64,000 nt of DNA from NCBI RefSeq assembly GCF_018812025.1, contig NC_063045.1:58957383-59021382 (forward strand), in the 5' to 3' direction. Made by a program: the position numbers and the translations under genes. The notes below the pieces were generated by a model. The model was not told the origin of the DNA. It made no database searches and was given only the letters and a program-made list of their open reading frames with translations. Source of the stretch: Megalobrama amblycephala. Its lineage: Eukaryota; Chordata; Actinopteri; Cypriniformes; Xenocyprididae. Below are positions 37,847 to 49,610 of this stretch, piece by piece. Positions within the stretch are counted from its first letter, which is position 1. Every line of letters begins with the position of its first letter.

Positions 37847-38827
37847 ATTACAGTTTTAATGTATTATGTTAGCTAGACAAAAAACAGTACAGTAACCATT
37901 GTCAATGAAGGACTGGGCTAAGACTGAAAGGAGAACATGAGGGATATTTCAATGGTCCTCTGCCATAGTGACAAAACATCTAAACATTTTGACTTGCAGT
38001 GCTTACACAGTGCCAAAGGGACGAAGCATTTTGGAGGCACTGACTGCTTAAATGAGAAGGAAATTTAGTTTTGACACATGAGTGAACTGTTTTGGGAGAG
38101 GTGTGAGCTTTTGCAGGTGAACCATGGTGTTGTGCCGAACCATCCACATTATTTTGACAAAAGCACCAAGTGTGTTGAGAATGTCCGGTCTGTTTCAAGC
38201 AATTGAGAGGGATCTTTGCCATTTCTGTGGCACTGACTATTTATTTGGTAAAGGAATTTAATATTTAAACATGAGTGAACAGTTTTTGGAGAGATATGAG
38301 CTTTTGCAAGTGAGCTATAGTGTTGTACTGAACTGTAAGACTGTTTTGCCAAATGATCTTAGAGTTTTGAGAATGTCATTTCTGTTTCAAAAAATGAGCC
38401 AAACCAATGGAGAAAAACTGTAATATTAATAATCCTCAAGCTTGACATAAAAGATTCCACATCATAGTAAATATTTTATACTATCTATAACATATAATAT
38501 ATGCTAATGAATATTATACATGATATATTTTAAATAAATAAAATCCTGCCAATGAGGTAAAAAAAAAAATATAATAATAATCTTGAAACTACCATAAATA
38601 TCTAGTAAGGATAATATTAATATTAATAATCCTCAATCTTGACAGAAATGATTCAATATCATATAAAATAAATATAATATTATATTTTATACTATATATA
38701 ACATTTAGTTTATGCTATATTGAATATTATATTTTATATATTTTAATTGAATAAAATCCTGCCAGTGAGGTAAAAAAATATTCTTGAAACTACCATAAAT
38801 ATCTAGAAAGGATAATATTAATAATCA

Positions 38828-38884
38828 TATATATATATATGTATGTGTGTGTGTGTGTGTGTGTGTGTGAATGTGTGCGTGTGT
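38828..38884. repeat. (TA)n-(TG)n compound microsatellite
   Basis: Short TA tract followed by TG units, inside the tandem array. Confidence 0.9.
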
Positions 38885-39331
38885 ATATATATTATATGAT
38901 ATATTTTAATATATTAAATATTAAATTAAATTATAATATTAATTATATTAATTGACAAATTAAATATAAAATAAAAATAGCAAAAAAGACTTCCAATGAG
39001 GTAAACAAAAAAAATGATTCAAAAATTTGTATTGATTCAAAATATTTTAAACGAATAAAATTCTGCCAGTGAGGTAAAAAATAATTCTTGAAACTATATA
39101 TAGAATATTATATGATGTATTTTAATATATTAAACATGAAATTATATTATAATTATATATAATAGACAAATTAAACAAAATAAAAATAGCAAAAAAGACT
39201 TCCAATGAGGTAAACAAAAAATAATTCAAAAATTCTTGAAACCATCATAAATATCTAGCAAGGATAATATTAATAATACTAAATCTTGAAAGAAATATTT
39301 ACAATTAAGTAAATAGCAATCAAGCAATATC

Positions 39332-39612
39332 TGTTACGGTGGCTGGTATACAAAGCACACGACGAGGAGATAGAGTGAATATAAGTCTTTACTTGTAGAG
39401 AAACTGGAATACAAAGGAACATACACCACCATAGCACAAACAATACCAGACAACACAAGACTAGAAACACAGGGTATATATACAAGGGACTAACAAAGGA
39501 ACTAAACAAGGTGATGGGATGATTAACAAAACACAGGTGGATCAAATGAACTAATCAACAGAACGGGGAAACTAGGTCACAGGGGCAGACAGAAACATGA
39601 GGCTCTGTAACA
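39332..39612. mobile_element. solo LTR, 281 bp
   Basis: TGTTACGGTGGC at left, GGCTCTGTAACA at right; ATATC duplicated at 39327-39331 and 39613-39617. No internal region. Confidence 0.85.
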
Positions 39613-39617
39613 ATATC

Positions 39618-40330
39618 TGACTAGATTAAAGAATTCATTGATATTTTCAGTCATTTTGTATATTGGCTTTTTTTCTTAATTTAATCAGTACATTTTAGAG
39701 TTTTGCAGTGTGCTGTGTAAATTCCATGTGAAATTTTTCTGTAGATAATATTTCCTGCTGTTTAATTGGAAATAACACTGGTACAGTTAATATTCACTAT
39801 ATTGGAATAAATGAATGGTGCTCCAAAACTGACACATTTTTGCGTTAAATACATACTGTATATATTCTGTCATGCCATCACAGCATGTCCTCTGTAGGGT
39901 TGTGCTTTAAAGCCAGTCCTGCGCCTGTACAGTATATTCCTGGAGCCAACAGACGCAACCGACTGCTGCCGTTTCCACAGCTGAAATCATCTGACACAGC
40001 AGATAAGAGCACAGGCTTTCAAGAAACAGTGAGAGGGCTTCATCTGCTCAGCTTTAAGACAACGCCAACAAAACGCCTTCAGGAGCAGCAGTCCTGATAG
40101 TGCACACACTATCAAATATAGTACAGATTCTCACTGTCCTTCACAGTCCTTAAAGAAAGTTCAGATATGAACATTCTGTCATCTTTTACTGTTTGTTGTC
40201 ATTCCAATTGTGCATGACTTAATTGTGTTCTCACTGCTCTTTCCGCTTCTATAAAGTATTGAAGCTTGTTTCCGCCATGAAATAAAAAATAAAAAAGGTA
40301 ATTACGTTTTATCTTAAAATTCTGACTTTT
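39618..40330. other. gene-free unique spacer
   Basis: Includes an open frame at 39885-40097 (MSSVGLCFKASPAPVQYIPG...) with no recognisable domain and no splice context. Nothing else seen. Confidence 0.35.
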
Positions 40331-40337
40331 TTTCTCA

Positions 40338-41888
40338 GAATTGTGATATAAAGTCAGAATTGTGTGATATAAAGTCAGAATTGTGTGATATAAACTCAGA
40401 ATTGTGTGATATAAACTAAGAGTTGTGTGATATAAGTCAGAATTGTGTGATATAAAGTCAGAATTGCAAGATATAAAGTCAGAATTGTGAGTTATAAAGT
40501 GAGAATTGCGTGATATAAAGTCAGAATTGCGTAATATAAAGCCAGAATTGTGTGATATAAAGTCAGAATTGTGTGATATAAAGTCAGAATTGCGTGATAT
40601 AAAGTCAGAATTGTGTGATATAAAGTCAGAATTGCGAGATATAAAGTCAAAATTGTGTGATATAAAGTCAGAATTGTGTGATATAAGTCAGAATTGTGTG
40701 ATATAAAGTCAGAATTGTGTGATATAAAGTCAGAATTGCAAGATATAAAGTCAAAATTGTGTGATATAAAGTCAAAATTGTGTGATATAAAGTCAGAATT
40801 GTGTGATATAAAGTCAGAATTGCGAGATATAAAGTCAGAATTGCGAGATATAATCTCAGAATTGCGTGATATAAAGCCAGAATTGCGAGATATAAAGTCA
40901 GAATTGCGTGATATAAAGTCAAAATTGCGTGATATAAAGTCAGAATTGCGAGATATAAAGTCAGAATTGCGTGATATAAAGTCAGAATTGCGTGATATAA
41001 AGTCAGAATTGCGAGATATAAAGTCAGAATTGTGTGATATAAAGTCAGAATTGCGAGATATAAAGTCAGAATTGCGTGATATAAAGTCAGAATTGCGTGA
41101 TATAAAGTCAGAATTGTGAGATATAAAGTCAGAATTGCGTGATATAAAGTCAGAATTGTGTGATATAAAGTCAGAATTGCGAGATATAAAGTCAGAATTG
41201 CGAGATATAAAGTCAGAATTGCGAGATATAAAGTCAGAATTGCGTGATATAAAGTCAGAATTGCGAGATATAGAGTCAGAATTGTGTGATATAAAGTCAA
41301 AATTGTGTGATATAAAGTCAGAATTGTGAGATATAAAGTCAGAATTGCGTGATATAAAGTCAAAATTGTGTGATATAAAGTCAGAATTGCGAGATATAAA
41401 GTCAGAATTGCGTGATATAAAGTCAGAATTGTGTGATATAAAGTCAGAATTGTGTGATATAAAGTCAGAATTGCGTGATATAAAGCCAGAATTGTGTGAT
41501 ATAAAGTCAGAATTGCGTGATATAAAGTCAGAATTGTGTGATATAAAGTCAGAATTGTGTGATATAAAGTCAGAATTGCGAGATATAAAGTCAGAATTGC
41601 GAGATATAAAGTCAGAATTGCGTGATATAAAGTCAGAATTGTGTGATATAAAGTCAGAATTGCGTGATATAAAGTCAGAATTGTGTGATATAAAGTCAGA
41701 ATTGCGAGATATAAAGTCAGAATTGCGAGATATAAAGTCAGAATTGCGAGATATAAAGTCAGAATTGTGTGATAAAGTCAGAATTGCGTGATATAAAGTC
41801 AGAATTGCGTGATATAAACTCAATTGCGTGTTATAATGTGCAATTGCGTGATATAAACTCGCAATTGTGGGTTATAATGTGCAATTGT
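40338..41888. repeat. 21-bp satellite array, about 70 copies
   Basis: Unit AGAATTGCGTGATATAAAGTC plus one-base variants. The main variable site is a CpG: AATTGCG versus AATTGTG. Since 21 is a multiple of three, open frames exist on both strands (ELRDIKS and DFISRNS heptads); they are by-products. Flanks resemble the short element at 49395-49610. Confidence 0.97.
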
Positions 41889-42040
41889 GAGGGGAAAAAA
41901 CTCTTTTCTTCTTTTTTAATTCTGAGAAATTTTTTTTTTTCGTTTTCACGCCATGTTGTAATTACCATAATTACGAGATTTCAACTTGTAAAAGGCATTC
42001 ACGTCCTCTTAGAGCTCGTAATTATACCGACGGGACGGCG

Positions 42041-42176
42041 GATGGGAAGATTTCCAGAGAAATGATGACTTAAATTTGAGTCTGTTCCTCAAATAAATGA
42101 CTTTATATATGACTTAATATCAAAACATGACTTCCCACTCCAAAACAGTCAATTAAAGGGATAGTTCACCCAAAAA
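42041..42176. repeat. direct duplication, copy 1
   Basis: About 136 bp nearly identical to 43012-43148, beginning GGGAAGATTTCCAGAGAAAT and ending in the first bases of a GGGATAGTTCACCC element end. Confidence 0.9.
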
Positions 42177-43011
42177 TAAGCTGGGAATTTATGACCTGAC
42201 CGTTGCAGATTCATTTAGGTGTTGATAGTACAGCTACTGTGCTTTTATGGTGCTTTTTCACATTGGTAATGTCAGCCTCTTTCATTTTCAATGTATTCAA
42301 AAGAGTAGGAACATTCTGCTAAACTTCTCTTTATGTGTTTCACAGAAGAAAGTAAGTCATGTCAGGTTGGAACGACACGAGTGAAAGTAAATGATGTCAG
42401 AATGATCATTTTTGGCTGTACTAACTTTTTAACTGCTCATATATTGTGTGACTCATCATAAAAGACCCTGATAAACCACTGGAACCAGAACCACACTCGG
42501 ACAGGAGGTGATTCAGGCTTTGGATGGATCATAAAGGTGCTGTGAAGGTGTAATTGCATCATCAGAACTGATAAACCGGCTCAAGAATCACTTTGCATTG
42601 GAGACATGCAGCTGATGCATAAAACCCTCTTCATTCAGAATGATTAAATCCATTCACTGCCCCCATGAGAGCGTGTCAAAACTACAACCATTAATATGTA
42701 TGAACTACACTGATGTGTGACAGTGTCAAAAGATGTTAAATTAATTGAAGGGTATTGAAGTGTATTAACTGATAAATCTGTGAAGTATTGTGTGTTCATG
42801 TGTACTTGCCATGTTGATTATATTGACCACATTAACAATAAAATGTGCCTTATTGGTATCAAAAGTATCTGGTGTGTCACATTACACTATATTGTGTATT
42901 TTGGCACCGCTTTAGCCTTACTGACCATTTTGAAACCAAATTATCCATGCTATAATTGGTCTAGAGACATTGGAAGAGCAGCAAGTTTGTATATGTGGAA
43001 GTGCAAAGGCC

Positions 43012-43148
43012 GACGGGAAGATTTCCAGAGAAATGATGACTTAAATTTGAGTCTGTTCCTCAAATAAATGACTTTATATATGACTTAATATCAAAACATG
43101 ACTTCCCACTCCAAAAGAGTCTATTAAAGGGATAGTTCACCCAAAAAT
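43012..43148. repeat. direct duplication, copy 2
   Basis: Partner of 42041-42176, offset 971 bp. Runs into the left end of the element at 43128, which is full here and cut short in copy 1. Confidence 0.9.
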
Positions 43149-44154
43149 TAAAATTATCCCATACTCACCCTCAAGCCATCCGAGGTGTATGTGAATATAT
43201 TCTTTCAGACGAAAACACAGATATATTTAAAAATATCCTGGCTCTTCCAAGCATGATAATGGCAGTGAATGGGGGAGCATGATTTTGAAGGCCAAAAAAA
43301 TGTATCCATCCATCATAAAAAATAATCCATACGGCTCCAGGGTTTAATAAAGGCCTTCTGCTGCAAATTGATGCATACGCTGTCTACCAGAAGCTAGTTG
43401 TTATAGTTAATAAAGTTTTAATTATGGATATTTTTCTTTCAAAAAAACCATTGCTTCAGAAAGCCTTTATGTAACCCAGGTCATTAACCTAGGTCACTAG
43501 CATTTATTTGCAATTTTATATAACTATTATTGTTATAAAATATATAAATATATAAAAAAGAAAGAAGAAAAATGCAGTAAAATTGCTTTATAAATTAAAT
43601 TTAGAAATGCTCTTGAGCCGATTGCTCATTGGTGAGGTGAAAAGTTAGTTCCGCCCCTTGTCCGAAAGTTAGCGGACAAGCAGGCAGAACGTGAGAAGAC
43701 GCAGTTGCACAAATTGTGATTAGAATCCTTTGTTTAATAATCCAGCGATAGATTATTAACAAATTGAATTTATATCTGTGATTATATAACTTTTAGAAAC
43801 TCGACTGTTTGAGAATAGTATTGTGTGGCGACGTTTGAACCGGACATGACGAGACTGACGCAATAAGATATAATATACATCTTTTCCGGGGAGAAACAAC
43901 TTTATTTTTGTTTTCTGATTTATACTTCTCCTTGGTGAGTACAAACTTCGTTATAAAAAAGTGTATTTATTTATTTTGACTTGTGAATACTGTGAATTGT
44001 AATGTGATTTTTAAAAGGATTTTTAACGGGTAATAAGTGATGTAAAAGTTTTCAAAAATGCTTTAAAAGTGTATCAATATGATATATGATTGTATATAGT
44101 CGTGTTTAAAGGTTTATAAGATGTTTTACGTGTTAGACGGAAGGAATTTCTTAA

Positions 44155-45506
44155 AGGTGCCCTAGAATTAAATATTGAATTTATATTGGCATAGTTAAAT
44201 AACAAGAGTTCAGTACATGGAAAAGACATACATTGAGTTTCAAAGCCCATTGCTTCCTCCTTATATAAATCTCATTTGTTTAAAAGACTTCCGGAAAACA
44301 CACGGATCTCAACATAACACCGACTGTTACGTAACAGTCGGGATCATTAATATGTATGACCCCAATATTTGCATATATGCCAGCCCATGTTCAAGGCATT
44401 AGACAAGGAAAGGCAGGATTAATGGCTGGATCTGTGCACAGACAAGGTAAGCCAGCAAGAACAACAGCGAAAAATGGCAGATGGAGCATTAATAACTGAC
44501 ATGATCCATGATAGCATGATATTTTTAGTGATATTTGTAAATTGTCTTTCTAAATGTTTCGTTAGCATGTTACTAATGTACTGTTAAATGAGGTTAAAGT
44601 TACCATCGTTTCTTACTGTATTCACGGAGACAAGAGCCGTCGCTATTTTCATTTTTAAACGTGCAGTCTGTCAAGTCAAGTCAAGTCAAGTCAAATTTAT
44701 TTATATAGCGCTTTTTACAATTGGTAATTGTTTCAAAGCAGCTTTACATATTAGAAGCACAGAAAAAAGAGAAGTGGTTAAAAATAAGCTGTACAAGCAA
44801 GCGTGGTAATATGTAACATATACAAGATGGTGCTACATTAAGCCAATGTCGGCTGACTCCCAGGGGTGGAAAAAACCCCCTAGGAGAAAAACCCAGCGTG
44901 CTAACACTGGGAAAAAAGTCCTAGGAGGGAAAAAACCCCTTGGAAGATATATATAATATATGTAAATGGATATGGAGATCAAAATCTGAATTATACATTT
45001 TTATTATAGAGATTAAAAATAGATTATATATAAATATATGTAAGCGGATAATGCATAATGTCTGTATAATGCATAAACACAACTTCATTATTTATAAATC
45101 TCTCCAACAGTGTAGCATTAGCCGTTAGCCACAGAGCATATGGCCTCAAACTCATACAGAATCAAACGTAAACATCAAAATAAATACTATATTCACATGA
45201 ATTCCGAATCATGCATACAGCATGCATGACGAACATCTTGTAAAGATCCATTTGAGGGTTATATTAGCTGTGTGAACTTTGTAAATGCACTGTAATATAG
45301 TCGAGAGCTCGTGTGGCAGGGAGCACGCGATTTAAAGGGGCGGCCCTGCCAAAATTAGTGTATAGTTAATGATGCCCCAAAATAGGCAGTTAAAAAAATT
45401 AATTAAAAAAAATCTATGGGGTATTTTGAGCTGAAACTTCACAGACACATTCAGGAGACACCTTAGACTTATATTACATCTTGTGAAAAAGCATTCTTGG
45501 GCACCT
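44155..45506. mobile_element. TTAA-flanked MITE (AGGTGCCCTAGAA family), nested
   Basis: TTAA at 44151-44154 and 45507-45510. Left AGGTGCCCTAGAATTAA, right TTGGGCACCT. Internal sequence is the reverse complement of 10891-11786, for example GATCCATTTGAGGGTTATAT. Confidence 0.85.
44672..45060. mobile_element. 389-bp insertion (TATAGCGCTTTT fish repeat)
   Basis: Begins with four CAAGT units, then TTTATATAGCGCTTTTTACA, a motif common in teleost repeats; contains AACCCCCTAGGAG-like blocks. TCTGT occurs at both edges (44667-44671, 45061-45065). The same position in the sister MITE (near 11250) is uninterrupted, which defines the empty site. Confidence 0.7.
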
Positions 45507-46443
45507 TTAATGTGAAATGCGCGCCATGCGGTGCTAGTTTGCTAACACTGTGCATAGGCCCTAGTGTTGGATTGAGCACATGGTGAATTAGCATGTATGT
45601 TCTCATGTATGTGCAAATGATTTATACAGAGAGTTTGATTTAATTTGAAATGATTTATTTGGACAATGACATTAATGTTTCATTGTGGCTTTGTTGTTAC
45701 AAGACTGGGTTTTTTTTTCTTTGTGAGAATTGTGTTCCTGAATCCTGTCCTTGCTGAATATTCGTATTCCGGTCGGGACTGGCGAGCCATTCCATCCTCT
45801 CGTACCTGGAAACAGAGAAAAGAGCGTGTAAGTCTGCCGAACTGGTAGGATCAAACTATTTTTATGCTTTGATTTTTTTGATTTTTTCCGAGTTTTTTCT
45901 ACCTGGATCTTAAGTGGATAAAACATTGTTTTTTCTCTCTCCTGGATTTAATTTTTTCTTCCACTTTTTGATGAACATTGCTTTATACTCTTGAACTTGA
46001 AATTGAGACACTGAACTTAAACTCAACTGGACATTAAGACTGAGTTGAACGCAAAAACTGAAGCTCATTGTGAAACAGATTTTAAAAGAATTTAAAATCT
46101 GAATGTCTTTGAGGAACTGATTTCAAAACTGAGACACTGATTTTGAAATTGTGTGTGAAATGTATTATTATTTTACTGTTTTGTTTATTTTTATTCTGAA
46201 TCTGAACCTTGATTTGGGTTTTGAATTTTTATACCCTTTTATTTTGGGTTTTATTATTCAATTCACTTGTTATTTCATTGCCAATTTAAAAGAGAAGGAT
46301 TGAAGACTAAAAATAATCAATCAAAACAAAGTACTACATTCTTTTCCCTTTTTTTAAAGATTGACTTTATTCTTTATTCTACTTTATTCTGTGTAATTAA
46401 TTGCTTAGAGACTATTACTAGATTATACTATTATACTTATTAC

Positions 46444-47138
46444 TAGTGATGGCCGATTTCGAAACACTGCTTCATGAAGCTCCGAAGCTTCATGAATCTT
46501 TTGTTTCGAATCAGTGATTCGGAGCGTGTATCAAACTGCTAAAGTCACGTGATTTTAGTAAACGAGGCTTCATTACGTCATCACTGTTTCGAAACAGTTC
46601 GAAATTTCAATGGTTCACCGGTAGAGGGCGATGATAAAGTGAGCCCATGAATCATGCAGATTCACTGAGAACTATTGAACAAGTGTCTAGGGCTTTACCC
46701 TATGGTTTTGTCTGATCTCCGATCAGTTTTATACATTTGTAGATGTTTTAATTATACATTAGAATAATTAAAATTAATAATGGTAGTTATTAATCTCTTA
46801 TTGGCCTGTTTAGCTTGAGCCATGGAACAAAGAAACAAGCCTTTAAAATTTATAAAAGAACACATATTATACAGACACTCTATATTTAATCTTATTAGAT
46901 GATAAGTTAATTCCATTTGATTGATTTTACTTTCAATAAAACTTTTGCAATACATTTGTTAAAGGGTAGGCCTATTTTTAATGCATGTTTGGCCTGAGTT
47001 TTGTTGCATTTCCACTGTTCTGACCACTAGGGGTCACTGTGGAGACGGGTGTCAGATTGTTTCGAAGCCTCGAATCATTACGGCACATTTGCTTCAACTG
47101 TTTCAGTGTTTCACGAAGCCTCGATCTGCCCATCACTA
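46444..47138. mobile_element. hAT-type non-autonomous element, nested
   Basis: TAGTGATGGCCGATTTCGAA and complement of TAGTGATGGGCAGATCGAGG. Exact 8-bp duplication CTTATTAC at 46436-46443 and 47139-47146. Confidence 0.9.
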
Positions 47139-47349
47139 CTTATTACTTACCTTTGCTCCTGTGAGACGATCCTTATCTTCTGATTCTGGTCCAAAGGAAT
47201 CCCCAGTGGTTAGCGTGGTTCCACAAGTGTTTTATGCAGTGACCTAGAGTTTGTTAGAAGAGTGCTACACGCTAGTAGGACCGCGTTACATTTATTAAGG
47301 CTTTCTGAATTAAACCTATTGCTTCAGAAAGCAGTCTATATTACTATTA

Positions 47350-47597
47350 AAAAATTCTAGGGGTGCCAATAATTGTAGCCAACGTGTTTTGGAGAAAAAC
47401 ATTTATTTCATAATGTGATTTTTTTTTTTTTTTTTTTTTTTTCCCCCCACTTTCAATTCTTTTCCTTCAGTGAAATGTTAGATTTTTGCTAATTTTATGA
47501 ATTAAAGATCAAAATGATAAACAATGCAGATTTATTTTTATAGTCAACTTTGATCATATTTATGAAGGGTGCCAATAATTCTGACCACAACTGTACA
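47350..47597. mobile_element. solo end of a Tc1 family (GGTGCCAATAATTGTGG type)
   Basis: AGGGGTGCCAATAATTGTAG, GAGAAAAACATTTATTTCAT and AAACAATGCAGATTTATTTT are shared with the right end of 55661-57250. No transposase. Confidence 0.8.
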
Positions 47598-47664
47598 CCT
47601 ACGATGGTTCGAGGGTGAGTAAATCATGGGATAATTTTCATTTTTGGGTGAACTATCCCTTTAA

Positions 47665-48150
47665 GATTGGACCCAATGTACTGTGTTAATATGACTTTTC
47701 TATATTGATTTCCACATATATTTATTTATTTACTCAAATTTGTGGTGTTTTGGCTTATAGGAAATGTCTTTAACCGTAACAGAAAATTACCAGTATATGC
47801 AATATACATATGGACAGCCGTTATAATATATTTTTATGAAGTTTTATTTACATTTTTGAAACTTAACAGTTCCTGTTCGCTGTCATTGAATGGGGATAAT
47901 TACTATTTTTTATTTATTTATTTATTTATTTTTTTTGCATATGCTGCTAAACATCTCAGGTGGTCCATGAAGAAACAATGGATTTGGAAAGTTGCATGTG
48001 CATGTTGCATTTGTGTGTGCACTGTTAATGGTAGTGCTAATCATGTACCAATGTGAAAATGAAATCATATAGTCTTACTGGTATTTTCCAGTGAAGTGAA
48101 AAGAAATGTTGTATGTTGGTTTTCACCTTTTCTTTTATTCCATTGTAGAC
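47665..48150. other. gene-free spacer
   Basis: AT-rich with a (TTTA)n tract at 47908-47932; the right end is a good polypyrimidine-AG acceptor that leads into a candidate exon. Confidence 0.4.
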
Positions 48151-48345
48151 AGCAGCGTTTACACAGAAGGAAAGTTTTGTGGCATCACTGAACTGAACTG
48201 CATCTGAAACACTTAGTTGGGGCGTTTAGATACTGAGCTGAGGTTATGATGATGAGATCTCAAGGGTTCAGCATCAGCCAGACATCATGAGATACATCAA
48301 CACTGCCATCCAGAGGAGACAACGGGACACATCTGAGACTGAGAG
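48151..48345 (+). other. candidate 5'-type exon of an unidentified plus-strand transcript
   Basis: A strong acceptor (CCTTTTCTTTTATTCCATTG then TAG) precedes GC-balanced sequence. An ATG at 48288 opens MRYINTAIQRRQRDTSETE, basic then acidic, before a weak donor-like A|GTAATT. The block is not repetitive. I do not recognise the peptide. It could be a 5' UTR plus short coding exon, or chance. Confidence 0.25.
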
Positions 48346-49394
48346 TAATTCATATGCATTAAAACACTATTTGATGGCTTTGCATCTGTTAGATTACATT
48401 GATATTTTTTTATTGGGCAGGGATGTATTGCATATTAATTGGTTGAAAATGTGAAATATACATTTATGCATTTATGACACTTTTATCCAAAGGGACTTGA
48501 GATGAACGTCCAATCTGATTTACAGTGAATAATCGAGCATTTAGAATATTAGGTATGAAAGTATTTCCATGCACGATGCCACACACAGTAGCAGTAACAT
48601 TTGCACATATATGTTGAAAGTTTTAATGTTAAAGACTGCAAACTAGTTCTTTATATGGCGCTAATTGTGATAATAAAATCAAAATTAGGCTATACCTTGG
48701 TCCTTTTAGATATTTCATGGTACAGATTACCATATCCACATCATCATATTACCAAGGTACAAGTTAAAAACAAGGTAATGCCAGTCATTTTTATGTTTAG
48801 GGTGTTCAGAAATCCCAAAACGCAAGTAGCGCAACAGCGCCATCTAATGGCCGAAGAGAAACAATGCAGAAAGAAACTGGAATCACTAAATTACTCTTGG
48901 TGTTCTTTATTCATTTAAATTGCACCTATTTAAATATTCCCACAATACATGACAATAAATACATAAGGATCCCTGTACATTTCATCTTGATCAGCTGCTC
49001 AATGTACTCTGTATTTACAGTAAGACTCAATCTACAAACAAACATGTTACTCCAGGCACCTTGTGTATCCTGTTGAAAGACACACAAATACTTGACATGT
49101 TCAAAAAGGGAAAGCAAAACGTGTGTGAACACGTGCTTCGCTCCTGACGAGCCAAAAAAATGGTTGGCGTTATTTGGAGCTGCACGTTGTTCCAAAAAAT
49201 ATTGCGGGTCTGGCAACATGTCAAAGTTTATCTGTAATACTATTCAGTACATATACAATACTTTACAATCCTAAAATAATGAATATGACCGTCGTTATAT
49301 TACATTTTAAAACTGCCGTTACAAGCTGTGCACAAACTCATTGTACATACGAAACCCAAAAGCGCGGGAACTTGTGGAAGCTCGTTTCCCACAG

Positions 49395-49610
49395 AATAAA
49401 AAATGTAATTGCAACTTTTTTTAAACTCACAATTCTGACTTTTTCCTCTGAATTGAGTTTATATATTGCAACTGACTTTATTTTGACTTTTTTCTAAGAA
49501 TTGTGAGATATAGACTCAAAAAAGTCAGAATTGTGAGATAGGCCTATCACGGAATTGCGAGGAAAAAATAGTCCGAATTGTGATATAAAAAGTCGCAATT
49601 ACCTTTTTTA
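49395..49610. repeat. short relative of the 21-bp satellite
   Basis: Contains AGTCAGAATTGTGAGATA, AATTGCGAGG and AATTGTGATATAAAAAGTCG with poly-T/poly-A margins like those flanking 40338-41888, in non-amplified form. Confidence 0.75.

Larger units (their letters stand above)
35400..38420. mobile_element. IS630/Tc1-like DNA transposon, 3 kb, internally rearranged
   Basis: CAGTTTTTCTCCATTGGTTT at left and its exact complement at right, with TA on both sides (35398-35399, 38421-38422). Terminal similarity continues over about 60 bp. Contains two partial transposase copies in opposite orientation, a hAT MITE, a solo LTR, and a tandem duplication near the right end (38050-38130 versus 38270-38330). 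Confidence 0.85.
35368..39300. repeat. AT-rich tandem array (about 200-bp unit) interrupted by a transposon
   Basis: The phrase ATAAATATCTAGTAAGGATA (with variants) recurs at about 35370, 38595, 38796 and 39247. Companion phrases are AAAATCCTGCCAATGAGGTA and TATTAATAATCCTCAA. Spacing 38591 to 38792 is 201 bp. Removing the 3-kb insert 35400-38420 restores a unit of the same size. Confidence 0.75.
43470..47290. mobile_element. LTR-like insertion with TG...CA ends, itself interrupted twice
   Basis: TGTAACCCAGG at left, GACCGCGTTACA at right, TTTA duplicated at 43466-43469 and 47291-47294. Minus two nested elements it measures about 1.76 kb. No retroviral-type ORF, so a large solo LTR or non-autonomous element; class uncertain. 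Confidence 0.55.
43128..47660. mobile_element. outer TTAA-flanked element (AGGGATAGTTCACCC family) of a nested stack
   Basis: AGGGATAGTTCACCCAAAAA at left and the complement TTTTTGGGTGAACTATCCCT at right; TTAA at 43124-43127 and 47661-47664. Without its inserts it is roughly 0.7 kb. A second member lies at 62223-63505. Confidence 0.85.

Noticed and set aside
39885..40097. 70-codon frame MSSVGLCFKASPAPVQYIPG...
   Set aside because: Good composition, but no domain, no paired splice sites and no recognised homologue; not enough for a gene.
40492..41823. 443-codon minus-strand frame and shorter plus-strand frames
   Set aside because: Product of a 21-bp satellite (seven codons per unit), open on both strands; no independent coding signal.
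40338..41888. CRISPR-like regular repeats
   Set aside because: Head-to-tail 21-bp units without spacers in vertebrate DNA; a satellite.
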